Below, in pieces: positions 8,911-16,447 of a stretch of 64,000 bases of DNA (its first letter is position 1; each line of letters starts with the position of its first letter). Origin of the DNA: Natrinema gelatinilyticum (lineage in GTDB: Archaea; Halobacteriota; Halobacteria; Halobacteriales; Natrialbaceae); assembly GCF_024266705.1 (NCBI RefSeq), contig NZ_CP100757.1, forward strand, positions 186,001 to 250,000. The letters run 5' to 3'. The notes beneath the pieces were generated by a model. That model was not told where the DNA came from. It searched no databases and worked only from the letters and a program-made list of their open reading frames with translations. Both the position numbers and the translations under genes were made by a program.

Positions 8911-10073
8911 GTGCTCTATTGAAAATGCGGTACGGCGGTACGATCATAGCTTCTTAGCGGTTTTTTGATGTTATGGAGAGTGAACATGAGGACGATCTCA
9001 CGGAACTGACGGTACCAGAACCGCGAACGCAAGGCGGAGGCTTGCGTTCGCTTCGTCGTTGAGTAGGACGTCTCTGCCATCCATCGCTGCGTGTAGCTGT
9101 TCGTCTGGTTGAGCGCGTTGTGTGCTACAGCCATCGGTTTCGATCCACGATGATGAACACGATAATCGAGATCGTACGTGGACAGTTCGTATTCGGTGTG
9201 CCAGTCTTGGAAGCCATTGTCGGCGACGACGGCCCGCAGGTCGTCCGCGTTCCGGCGGACGACCCGCGGGCCAGCCTTCGTATCGTGTTCGCGCTCGATA
9301 CAACAATGCACGTCTAGCACCGCTAATGACTCTGTATCGGTGAGTGTCGTCGCTTTGATCGTCTTCACCGCTCGACCCTGTCGCTGCAGGTAGTACTGTG
9401 AGGCTTGCTTCCGTTCGAAGAACGTACTGTCGAGAGCGACGTGGCCGGAGTGGCGGAGTTGCTGCGCGGAAGCGCGCAGCAACGCCCGCCAGACGTACAT
9501 CGCGTATCGGTCAAGCGAGTGGTAGAACGTCGTTGGGTCAGGCAATGCATCTGGGTGAATGCCAAGACGTTCGCAGATATCTGGCATAAGCCCGAGCCGA
9601 TCAACGAGTTCGGTGAACGTGTGGCCTTCTTCCTTCCGAATACAATGAGCAACGATGTGTGCTTCGCGGGGAAGCCCGCCTGACTCGGGCTTCCCCGCGT
9701 GATTCCCCAAAGCTTGTTTTGCTTGCTTTATTGAAAACAGCAGACGGCGTCGGGACTGTTCCGGAATAATTTGAGAGAACGAGGTCGAGAAGCCGATTAT
9801 GGCAGTCGCACTCCTTGACCTCGTTGAGAAGGCACTACGTGTAGCAAAACTGCTCTATTGAAAATGGGAGACTGCGTGAGGATACCGCAATTATGATGGT
9901 TGCTATTCAGTAAAATACCTTTGATTGTGGTTGGAATATATTTGGTTCGAGATGATCACCTCGAGCACCGCCAGATTAGGTGAGAAAGTCGCGTCACTTC
10001 TCGGCCAAAATGTATAATTCTTTGGCTCAAAATCTACTGACCCCGCCGCCGTACCGCATTTTCAATAGAGCAC
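8911..10073 (-). mobile_element. IS5-like element with perfect long terminal inverted repeats, rearranged inside
   Basis: The two ends carry an identical inverted repeat of about 27 bases beginning TGCTCTATTGAAAATGCGG (8912-8938 forward; 10047-10073 reversed). The transposase gene covers only 8916-9710. Between 9711 and 10073 are further partial copies of the terminal motif (TATTGAAAA at about 9729 and CTCTATTGAAAATG at about 9852) and a 20-codon open stretch on the plus strand (9799-9861, MAVALLDLVEKALRVAKLLY) resembling another transposase N-terminus. The left part therefore looks like a composite of fragments. Confidence 0.7.
8916..9710 (-). pseudogene. IS5-type transposase lacking its N-terminus
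   Basis: 264 residues. The DDE core is present: SGHVALDSTFFERKQASQYY (first Asp), ADNGFQDWHTEYEL (second Asp) and WMAETSYSTTKR (Glu). Native relatives start further upstream; here the readable frame begins at MGNHAGKPESGG after a junction with unrelated terminal-repeat sequence, so about 30-60 residues seem to be missing or replaced. The stop codon lies within the terminal inverted repeat. Activity is doubtful. Confidence 0.75.
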
Positions 10074-10330
10074 AATATAGTACACTCGGATTCCGAAGAT
10101 GAGGAAGATGATGGAACTCATCACTGCCGTGTATAATGGTGCTGGACTCAGGATGTAAACTCCGATGTAGATACCATAGACGAGGACGAGTGCGAGGACC
10201 GTTCTGGTAGTTGTGAATTTTATGTTTGCACGATTGGGATACGATTCAATAGAATCGCTGCCAGAGATATTCGGCTATCCGTTGTACCTGTGTCTTGCTC
10301 TCGATCATTGGGGTGGTATATTTTACTTAC
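10074..10330 (-). pseudogene. Remnant of a small membrane protein cut by the IS5-like element
   Basis: On the minus strand the frame reading IESYPNRANIKFTTTRTV, then a strongly hydrophobic pair of helices (VLALVLVYGIYIGVYIL and AVMSSIIFLIFGIRVYYI), runs into the IS at 10073. No start codon is found in frame; a different frame upstream (MIESKTQVQRIAEYLW) may be its original beginning, implying a frameshift. The family is unknown. Confidence 0.5.
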
Positions 10331-10417
10331 TCCAGCATATGCTCCTGGGTTATAAACTTAACAGGGCTGATAGATGAATCTTCGCTTACATCTTCTCATA
10401 GTTGGAAACGATCTTGC

Positions 10418-10759
10418 AACGGCGATAGAATCCCGGCCTGTAGGCCAGACGTGAATCGCCGCACCACTGATTCACATGGTCTGTGGCCGTACTGGATGCT
10501 GACCGACGTGGCACGCTTGCGCCCGTGCTGGGACAATCGGACACCATCGGCGTTCCGACTCGAGTCTCGTGGGTATCCCTGCGAAAGGGGTGAGGATACC
10601 GACGCAAACCAAGCCAGATACCTCCGAACCCTTCGTGGGAGAGGAGTAACGGTGGCGTGGTCCAGCCAGCATCCCGTCGGGTGTTACACCGTCCCTCTCC
10701 CAACGCAGCAAGCCTCGGCTCGTGGGAAGCCCCGTCGTGTACGATGGGGAGGAGGTCAC
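10418..10759 (+). mobile_element. Palindrome-ended non-coding element (PATE-like), type C
   Basis: About 340 bases without a believable gene. The left end is a hairpin (CGGCGAT pairing with ATCGCCG, inner GGCCTGTAGGCC). The right end has the stem CCCCGTCGTGTACGATGGGG followed by AGGAGGTCAC. This terminal hairpin plus GAGGNNGTCAC is the same signature as the right ends of the tnpB elements here, so it should be a non-autonomous IS200/IS605 relative. Its last bases provide the stop codon of the VOC gene at 10756. Confidence 0.65.
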
Positions 10760-11262
10760 CCAGTCGGATTCAGTTGATAATTGTCTTTCATTGGACGGGT
10801 ATATAACTCGATAACGTGCTCGTCCGGATCTTTGAAATACATCGACCGGTACGGAGCATCAGCGGCGAACTCCCGTTCGGTCACCGAAACACCTTTCTGC
10901 TGGAGTAATCCGTAAGCGTCGTCAAAATCGGTCTCGTCGACGTAGAGTGCGAAGTGGACGTGTTCACCGCCCTCGTCGTAGAGTGCAGAGCCAGGCCAGT
11001 CGGTTACGGACCCGCCTCTTCGCTCCTCATCCTGGTCGGCGAACTCGCGAGGTAACCATAGACCGACACGAGTGTTACCACCGACATAGATCCAGGTTGC
11101 CCAAATTTTCCCGTCTGTAACCGTCCCGGTGAACTGACCATCGGCATACCCCCATTGGTCGACGATCGGGAATCCAAGCGTCTCTGTCCAGAATGATACT
11201 GCACGATCCATGTCAGATACTTCGAGAGCAACCTCGGAAACTCCCTGTGCCGGTAGTGTCAT
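10756..11262 (-). CDS. VOC-superfamily (glyoxalase/dioxygenase-like) protein
   Basis: 168 residues with one complete VOC module of two beta-alpha-beta-beta-beta units: VSEVALEVSDMDRAVSFWTETLGF (residues about 8-31) and HVHFALYVDETDFDDAYGLL, ending RSMYFKDPDEHVIELY. His and Glu residues typical of metal ligands (HVHFAL, HVIELY) are present. It is divergent from another VOC gene at 11327 with only 64 bases between. The reaction cannot be predicted. The last residue and stop codon are at the junction with a mobile element, so the true C-terminus may have been slightly different. Confidence 0.8.
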   Translation of the reverse strand: MTLPAQGVSEVALEVSDMDRAVSFWTETLGFPIVDQWGYADGQFTGTVTDGKIWATWIYVGGNTRVGLWLPREFADQDEERRGGSVTDWPGSALYDEGGEHVHFALYVDETDFDDAYGLLQQKGVSVTEREFAADAPYRSMYFKDPDEHVIELYTRPMKDNYQLNPTG

Positions 11263-11326
11263 ATAATACTCGTTGCAGTATAGTCGTTGGCCAATGTTTA
11301 ACTCACTGTCAACACTAGCATGCAGT

Positions 11327-11710
11327 ATGGTTGAAGGATTTCACCACGCTGCACTTGCGGTATCGGACCTTCCTCGTGCAGTTTCATTTTACGAGGAGGT
11401 ACTTGAGTTTGCTCCTATCGGCCCCGACAACCCCGAAAACACTATGCAGACCGCGAACTACTACTGGATGGACATTGGCGACGGAGAGTTGATGAACCTC
11501 GCTGATCGACCGGATGTAACGCCTAACCATCCTGAGGAGAAAGACGACCCCCATCTGGCCTTCCGTGCCACTGAAGACGAAATCAACACCGTCGAACGGC
11601 GGTTAGTCGACCGGGATGTGGAGGTGCACGAATCTCGCACGAGCATCTACTTCCATGATCCCGATGGCAACTTTCTCGAACTGACCAACTGGGACGGCCC
11701 CGATACATAA
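11327..11710 (+). CDS. VOC-superfamily (glyoxalase-like) protein
   Basis: 127 residues from MVEGFHHAALAVSDLPRAVSFYEEVL to SIYFHDPDGNFLELTNW, a compact single VOC module with metal-ligand candidates His (FHHAAL), His (PHLAFR) and Glu (NFLELT). The start at 11327 is preferred over 11273 because MVEGFHHAAL is the conserved beginning. It is divergent from the 10756 VOC gene; the two may share a promoter region. Confidence 0.8.
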   Translation: MVEGFHHAALAVSDLPRAVSFYEEVLEFAPIGPDNPENTMQTANYYWMDIGDGELMNLADRPDVTPNHPEEKDDPHLAFRATEDEINTVERRLVDRDVEVHESRTSIYFHDPDGNFLELTNWDGPDT

Positions 11711-12311
11711 CGACGCTCGATCCAACAGTTCGTTGAGATCAGAAGCTACTGCGATTGCCTCTAGAACGAGGTAGAATGTCACCGTACTCGCCGGGGTGAA
11801 TTCGACGGACCGGGCGTCATCTCGAATCGTGGTATCGCCGACTCTGCTTCGGGCAACGGCGACAGGGAGACGGCTGGCTTCCATCGTGACGACTTCTAAG
11901 AGGTCCCCAAGTTCGTCGACGATTCGTGGTGTGAGTCCCAACGCACCGAGCAAGTCGTCGCGTTTGGCGGCACGGGCGATCCTGTCTGTGACCTCGTCGA
12001 GGATGAGCGCACCGTCGCTTCCATAGCCATACATACCGAGGCTCTCGTCAACCCATAGGTGAGTGATCGCCGAGAGCATGACGGCATCCGTGAGCGGGCT
12101 CTTGATACCCGGTTCATCACCAACCGCGAGGACATCCCGCCGGCGTCAGCACTAACAAACAGGTCGATATTGAGCTGGTCACGGATCGGTAGGGTGACTC
12201 CCGTATTTTGGGATGGCAACTCAACTCGTACCACGCGTGGATGAGCGCTACTGCTAAGGAGTCGTGGCCGGCAAGTAGTAGTCCGACGAGATTAGCTTGC
12301 ACCTCCGCCAT
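11711..12311 (-). pseudogene. Frameshifted and 3'-truncated haloarchaeal gene
   Basis: Three consecutive minus-strand frames read as one protein-like sequence: MAEVQANLVGLLLAGHDSLA (12311 down), then VTLPIRDQLNIDLFVSADAGG, then VLAVGDEPGIKSPLTDAVML through DEVTDRIARAAKRDDLLG to about 11711. This needs two frameshifts (near 12235 and 12150). The last frame runs into the 3' end of the convergent VOC gene, so its own C-terminus is lost. The family is not recognised. Confidence 0.55.
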
Positions 12312-12514
12312 TGTGAGGTCGCCGAGATCGTGCGCCGCTGACAGTACAGATTGAACGTCGTTCTTAGTATCTCGAGACGATCACAGGCGACGAATTTCGG
12401 TAACGCAGATCCGAGGAGCGTAATGATAATGACTTTCAATAAAACCCTCCGATAACTGCCCGGTCTGTATCTACCACGTCAACAATTACGAGAAGTGTTC
12501 TATGACACGCTGTC

Positions 12515-13807
12515 TCAGAGATCTGCGTCGGTAGTCGTCTCTGCGGTCGTCTGGATAGCCCAGCGCAAGCGGAACGCCTGGGCCAGTTCATAGAGCCACA
12601 GGATGACGAGAGCAGTGTATCCGGGGCCAAAGAGGTATGCCGACCACGACTGATCCTGATAGAAGAAGCCGACGCCAACCAGTAAGATCGCGATGTTCCA
12701 CACCCAGACCATCCACGTTGAGATCACGGACGGAATGTCTCCACCCGGGAGGAGATCGGCCTCGCTGACGTGGTCACTGGCCCCCAAACGCCCTTCGCGC
12801 AGGGCGGGGAGATTCTGGAAGTAGAGCAAGAGTCCGGCAAGCGCGATTGGGAGCGCCCATCCCACGAAGAAGAAGTGGAGAGCGCCGTCTTCGATATATG
12901 CCGGATCCACCCACTCGACACCGAACAGGACGAACGGTGCGAACCCCGCTGGCCCGAGCATCCAGAACTGGGCTACCAGCACCGACACCGCAATACCCGA
13001 TCGGGAGTTCGCCGATCGATACGTCTGGACGAGGTTGTACAGATATAGTGCGAACCCCGTCGCGAAGAGGACCAATCCAGTCGCCGTGACTGTCCGCCCC
13101 ATCCCGATCCAGGGACCGGTGATCAGCGGAAAGATGCCGGCGATGAATAACCACGCCGAGTAATTCCGTAACTTCTTGCTGTAGAGAACGGTACCGAGCA
13201 TGCGAGGAAAGAGGTCGTAGAGCGTGCCGATGGCTGCGAGCCCGAGAAAGCCCCACGCGTTGGCGTGGACATGAGCTTCGCGCAAGCCGAGCCAGCCTCC
13301 GGGAACTTGCCAGGTGTGCGCAAATAGCCCGTACGCGTATGTGATCCCCCACAGGAATACGAAAATCGATACCAGGTACAGCCCGATCGTCGCGTTCCAC
13401 GCGCGAGCGCTTTGCATGACCATCCGCAGCAGTATTACCAGCAATCCTGCGACGAGCAGCCAGATTGCGATAAGGCCACCATCGAACGCCCAGGTGTGGC
13501 CCCATCCGCGTCCGTACCATAGCAGGAGAAACCCGCCATTCAATCCGATAAAATTCAGCCAGTCGTAGTACTTCGAGGGCAGTGGACGCTCGAGTTTGCG
13601 AGCCGTGAGCTGGGGGAGCATCCCGAATAGGAGTTGCGTGAAGCCACCGATCGTCACGAAGTGGATGTGGCTCCACGAAACCCAGCCGAGACGCGGAACG
13701 AGATTGAACTGCTCGAGGCCGTGATAGACAGCCAATACGAGGCCGGCGAGCAGGAACAACGCGCCTGCGAGGTGGAACGGAGTGAACCGAATCGGTTGGC
13801 GTGTCAT
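12515..13807 (-). CDS. Heme-copper-oxidase-like multi-helix membrane protein
   Basis: 430 residues with about 12 predicted membrane helices. Conserved-looking histidines lie in helices: SWSHIHFVTIGGFTQLLFGM (about residues 44-63), REAHVHANAWGFLGLAAIG (about 184-202) and LHFFFVGWALP. Paired His in HxHxNxWG-like contexts suggest heme ligation, as in subunit I of cbb3 oxidases, NorB or NnrS-like proteins. The usual Cu-B His set is not clearly complete, so it may bind heme without being a full oxidase. It is divergent from a small His-bearing membrane protein at 13998. Assignment to the wider family is moderate, function uncertain. Confidence 0.5.
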   Translation of the reverse strand: MTRQPIRFTPFHLAGALFLLAGLVLAVYHGLEQFNLVPRLGWVSWSHIHFVTIGGFTQLLFGMLPQLTARKLERPLPSKYYDWLNFIGLNGGFLLLWYGRGWGHTWAFDGGLIAIWLLVAGLLVILLRMVMQSARAWNATIGLYLVSIFVFLWGITYAYGLFAHTWQVPGGWLGLREAHVHANAWGFLGLAAIGTLYDLFPRMLGTVLYSKKLRNYSAWLFIAGIFPLITGPWIGMGRTVTATGLVLFATGFALYLYNLVQTYRSANSRSGIAVSVLVAQFWMLGPAGFAPFVLFGVEWVDPAYIEDGALHFFFVGWALPIALAGLLLYFQNLPALREGRLGASDHVSEADLLPGGDIPSVISTWMVWVWNIAILLVGVGFFYQDQSWSAYLFGPGYTALVILWLYELAQAFRLRWAIQTTAETTTDADL

Positions 13808-13997
13808 AGTTACACATATGGGCGCAGCCCCAAAATGGGTTCCCGCGAATAACGTAGCACATGTCGAATATATTCGTGATTAGTTGGGGTCTCGCCGTCG
13901 ATCACGCTGATACGATTCAGAAAACGTATGCTTTCCAACGACCTTCTTCTACAATTCGCCTAATACCTATGTCAATGGGCGATGATTTACACGCTAT

Positions 13998-14429
13998 ATG
14001 TCCGACTCGGCTGTCGGGAAGTGGAACATCGGAATCGGCCTCGGAGTGATGATCTTATTCATGCTCTACGGATTCTTTCTGATCTACATGCGTGATTTTG
14101 CCCCAGGCCGCGAGGCATGGATTGCAGGAGCGAACGTGAGCCCGCACTTCGAGACCCGCCTCGCGCACGCCCACGGTAACTTGTTTTCGTTGCTCAATAT
14201 CGTCTTTGGGGCACTGCTCCTGTGGTTGCCTGTTCGCCAGCGTCGTGCTCGATGGATTTCGCTGTTGGCGCTCGCTGGACTCCTCATGCCGATTGGTATC
14301 CTCTCGGAGATATATCTCGGTCTTCCCCCCGTACTGGTTTTGGTTGGAGCAGTTTCGATTACCGTGGCGACGGCGCTGTTCGCGCTCGAACTCGTACAAA
14401 TGGATGTCAGTGGCTCGCAACCCCTGTGA
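13998..14429 (+). CDS. Four-helix membrane protein with His pair
   Basis: 143 residues with hydrophobic segments near 11-31, 63-79, 85-105 and 110-130. The segment ETRLAHAHGNLFSLLN holds a histidine pair similar to that in the divergent neighbour at 12515, and the two may work together in electron transfer or gas sensing (inference). The last codon CTG is followed by a TGA formed by the terminus of the IS at 14426, so the native C-terminus may be lost. Confidence 0.6.
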   Translation: MSDSAVGKWNIGIGLGVMILFMLYGFFLIYMRDFAPGREAWIAGANVSPHFETRLAHAHGNLFSLLNIVFGALLLWLPVRQRRARWISLLALAGLLMPIGILSEIYLGLPPVLVLVGAVSITVATALFALELVQMDVSGSQPL

Positions 14430-14442
14430 CTTCCTCCCCACC

Positions 14443-16038
14443 CTACTCGCTCACGGCTTGCGCCGTTCGCTCCGTGAGGGTGGGGCTTCCTGTTTCCATG
14501 ACGCGCTTTGCAGGAACCGAATCGGTCCCCGTAGGGAGCGCAGTCTCCGCAGGCGTTGATTCGGGACAGCCCGTCCCTACGTGCTTCAGGCCGCGTCCCA
14601 AGATGTTGGAGGCCGCATTCCAGTCCCTGTCCGCCGTGAACCCGCACGAGGGACACGAGTGCTCGCGAACCCACAGTGGTTTGTCCGTCTCGACGCCACA
14701 GGCTGCACACTCTTTGGTCGTTCCGGCCGGATCGACCGCGACGAAGTGCGTTCCTTCGCGTTCGCACTTGTACTCGAGCATCCGCAGGAACGTCCCCCAC
14801 GCTGCTCCGGCACGGTTCCGGCTGTTCGACGGGAGTTCCATCAGACCCTTCGCGTCGAGGTCTTCGACCGCCACGAGGTCGTACTCCTGGGCGTAGTAGT
14901 TCGAGAGTTTGTGCAAGAAGTCCCGGCGCTTCCGTTGCAGATCGGCGTGACGTTTGGCGACGGCACGCTGTTGTTTGCGGTAGTTCGCCGACCCGTGCTC
15001 TTTGCGCGAGAGTGTTCGTTGCTCGCGTTCCAGCCGGTCGCGTTCGGCTGAGAGGTCGGGACGTTCGACGGCGGTGCCGTCGGTGTCGTGAGCGTACTTC
15101 AGGATACCCACGTCGATCCCGACACAATCCTCAAGAGTCTTGGGCTTCGGCGGTGCGTCGTCTTCGGTTTCGATTCCGAGAACAGCGAACCACTCGCCGG
15201 TCGGTTCTTGCTTGACGACGACTTCTTTGATCGTGGCGTCGGCGGGAACGTCGCGGTGGTGAAGTACCACGGGGGCAAGCCCCGTGGCTTCACCGTTTTG
15301 GCGGCAAGCCCAGAAACGGGCCATATGGCCGCAGGCGAATTTGATTCCCCTCGGACTCCCCGAGATGGGTCATCTAGAATTCACACCCGAACATGCGGTG
15401 TGTCCGTGAGGGTCGGCCGCTCCACCACGGCCCGATGGCGTCCGTCGCACCACGCCGAAGACGTGGGTTTTGAGAGAGCCACATTCCTCCGCAACTGTGC
15501 ACAGTTGCGACGAAGTACAGTCTTTAATTCGCACAACTGTATCTTTAAACACGTTAGTGAAGCTAATAAAGCTTACGCGATTCACCCTCGGGGTCAAGCC
15601 CCGAGGCACTCTCGCTGTAAGACTGTAGACCATCGGAATATCACCGATTTTTGAAAGAGAGAGCACAGTACGGCCACTCGTGTTTTTGAGTTCGAAGCCG
15701 GTTTGACTGTACTTGATCGAGCGATATTCTTGCGGGCCTTTCCACTTGAGTTCGCCGACGCGGTAGCCGTTGTCCTTCCGCCCCTTCAGTGTTGAGAGGT
15801 TGTCGTACAACCGCTGTACGACCTTCTGCAGCACCTTCGAGTGGACTTGTTTCAGGTCCGTCCACTCGCGTTTGAGGTCGGGAAGGACCGATTGCTCGGA
15901 GTAGGCGGTTGTGCTGTCCTTTCGGTTGAGTCGGTGCAGAAAGTGGTTGTAGACCTGCCTGCAGGTATCGACAGTCCACGCTAACCGTTCGTGGAGTTCG
16001 TCGGTCGGGTTGAGCCGATACCTGTAGTTGTAGCGCAT
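14443..16038 (-). pseudogene. tnpB: tnpB split by a 366-base non-coding element
   Basis: The N-terminal part (MRYNYRYRLNPTDEL ... LSKIGDIPMVY) and C-terminal part (HRDVPADATIKEV ... METGSPTLTERTAQ) are in the same frame. Removing 15259-15624 restores PMVY-HRDVP, matching RVRY-HREIP of the intact TnpB at 51.1 kb. The insert is 122 codons long and contains a single in-frame stop (TAG ending at 15370), so a near-continuous frame remains. RuvC-I (VGIDVGILKY), RuvC-II (VAVEDLDAKGL), Zn-ribbon (CAACGVETDKPLW...CPSC) and RuvC-III (TADRDWNAASN) are all preserved. The interruption looks recent. Confidence 0.9.
15259..15624 (-). mobile_element. Palindrome-ended non-coding element, type A, copy 1
   Basis: 366 bases, minus orientation. 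It starts AGTCTTACAGCGAGAGTGCC with stem CCTCGGGG-CTTGA-CCCCGAGG and TGAATCGCGTAAGC, and ends with GCCACGGGG-CTTG-CCCCCGTGGTACTTCAC. The copy at 54603-54971 shares both ends and much of the interior. Both have TCTAC immediately upstream of the left end, which looks like the target pentamer of an IS200/IS605-type insertion without duplication. Confidence 0.85.
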
Positions 16039-16041
16039 GGT

Positions 16042-16191
16042 CTACTCGTCTTCGTCGGTTGGCTCGGAGACGCGGACGACTTTGACGGTCGCGCCAGTCC
16101 ACGCTTTTGGGATGTAGATGTGCGCACCGTTGCCGGTCGGTTTGACTTCGGCTTCGAGGACTTCGTGTCCTTCGACCTCGTACCGATCCAT
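16042..16191 (-). CDS. DUF2080 transposase-associated protein
   Basis: A 49-residue protein (MDRYEVEGHEVLEAEV ... GNGAHIYIPKAWTGATVKVVRV ... DEDE) ending three bases before the tnpB start. The sequence matches the DUF2080 family that regularly precedes tnpB in haloarchaeal IS1341-type elements. The AHIYIPKAWTG strand pattern resembles an AbrB/SpoVT swapped-hairpin fold, suggesting DNA binding (inference). It should be cotranscribed with tnpB. Confidence 0.85.
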   Translation of the reverse strand: MDRYEVEGHEVLEAEVKPTGNGAHIYIPKAWTGATVKVVRVSEPTDEDE

Positions 16192-16447
16192 TGAGTGTAT
16201 CTACGAGGTAGATACTCATAATCCACCGATATTGTGGGCCTGCGGGTCTGCTGTAGAGTAGTCCAAGAAACTCGTGCGGCGCTGTCTCCCCTCCCTGCTC
16301 GCGCCTTCCCTTCGGTCGGCGCTCGCTGAGGAAGGGACAGTAGCGCCTCGATTCAGGTAATTCGAGTATATGACGAAAACGTTCGAAATGGAGTTCAACA
16401 CTCGTAGGGATGGTGGATGGTGCGCGTAGCATCGGGGCCGCCTTCGG

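Larger units (their letters stand above)
14426..16355 (-). mobile_element. IS1341-type element with DUF2080 and tnpB, interrupted by another element
   Basis: Right end at 14426: stem CCCCACCCT...AGGGTGGGG followed by AGGAAGTCAC on the minus strand. The left end is placed near 16355 by a large GC hairpin (GGCGCTGTCTCCCCTCC... around 16273-16349). It contains a 49-residue DUF2080 protein and tnpB. The tnpB is split by a 366-base insert (15259-15624). No TnpA is present. Confidence 0.75.

Noticed and set aside
12774..13862. 362-codon minus-strand frame
   Set aside because: Shadow of the heme-copper-like gene; Arg-rich and without motifs.
15370..15640. C-terminal tail of the tnpB N-terminal frame
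   Set aside because: This stretch is the inserted element, not TnpB; the protein-like match stops at PMVY.
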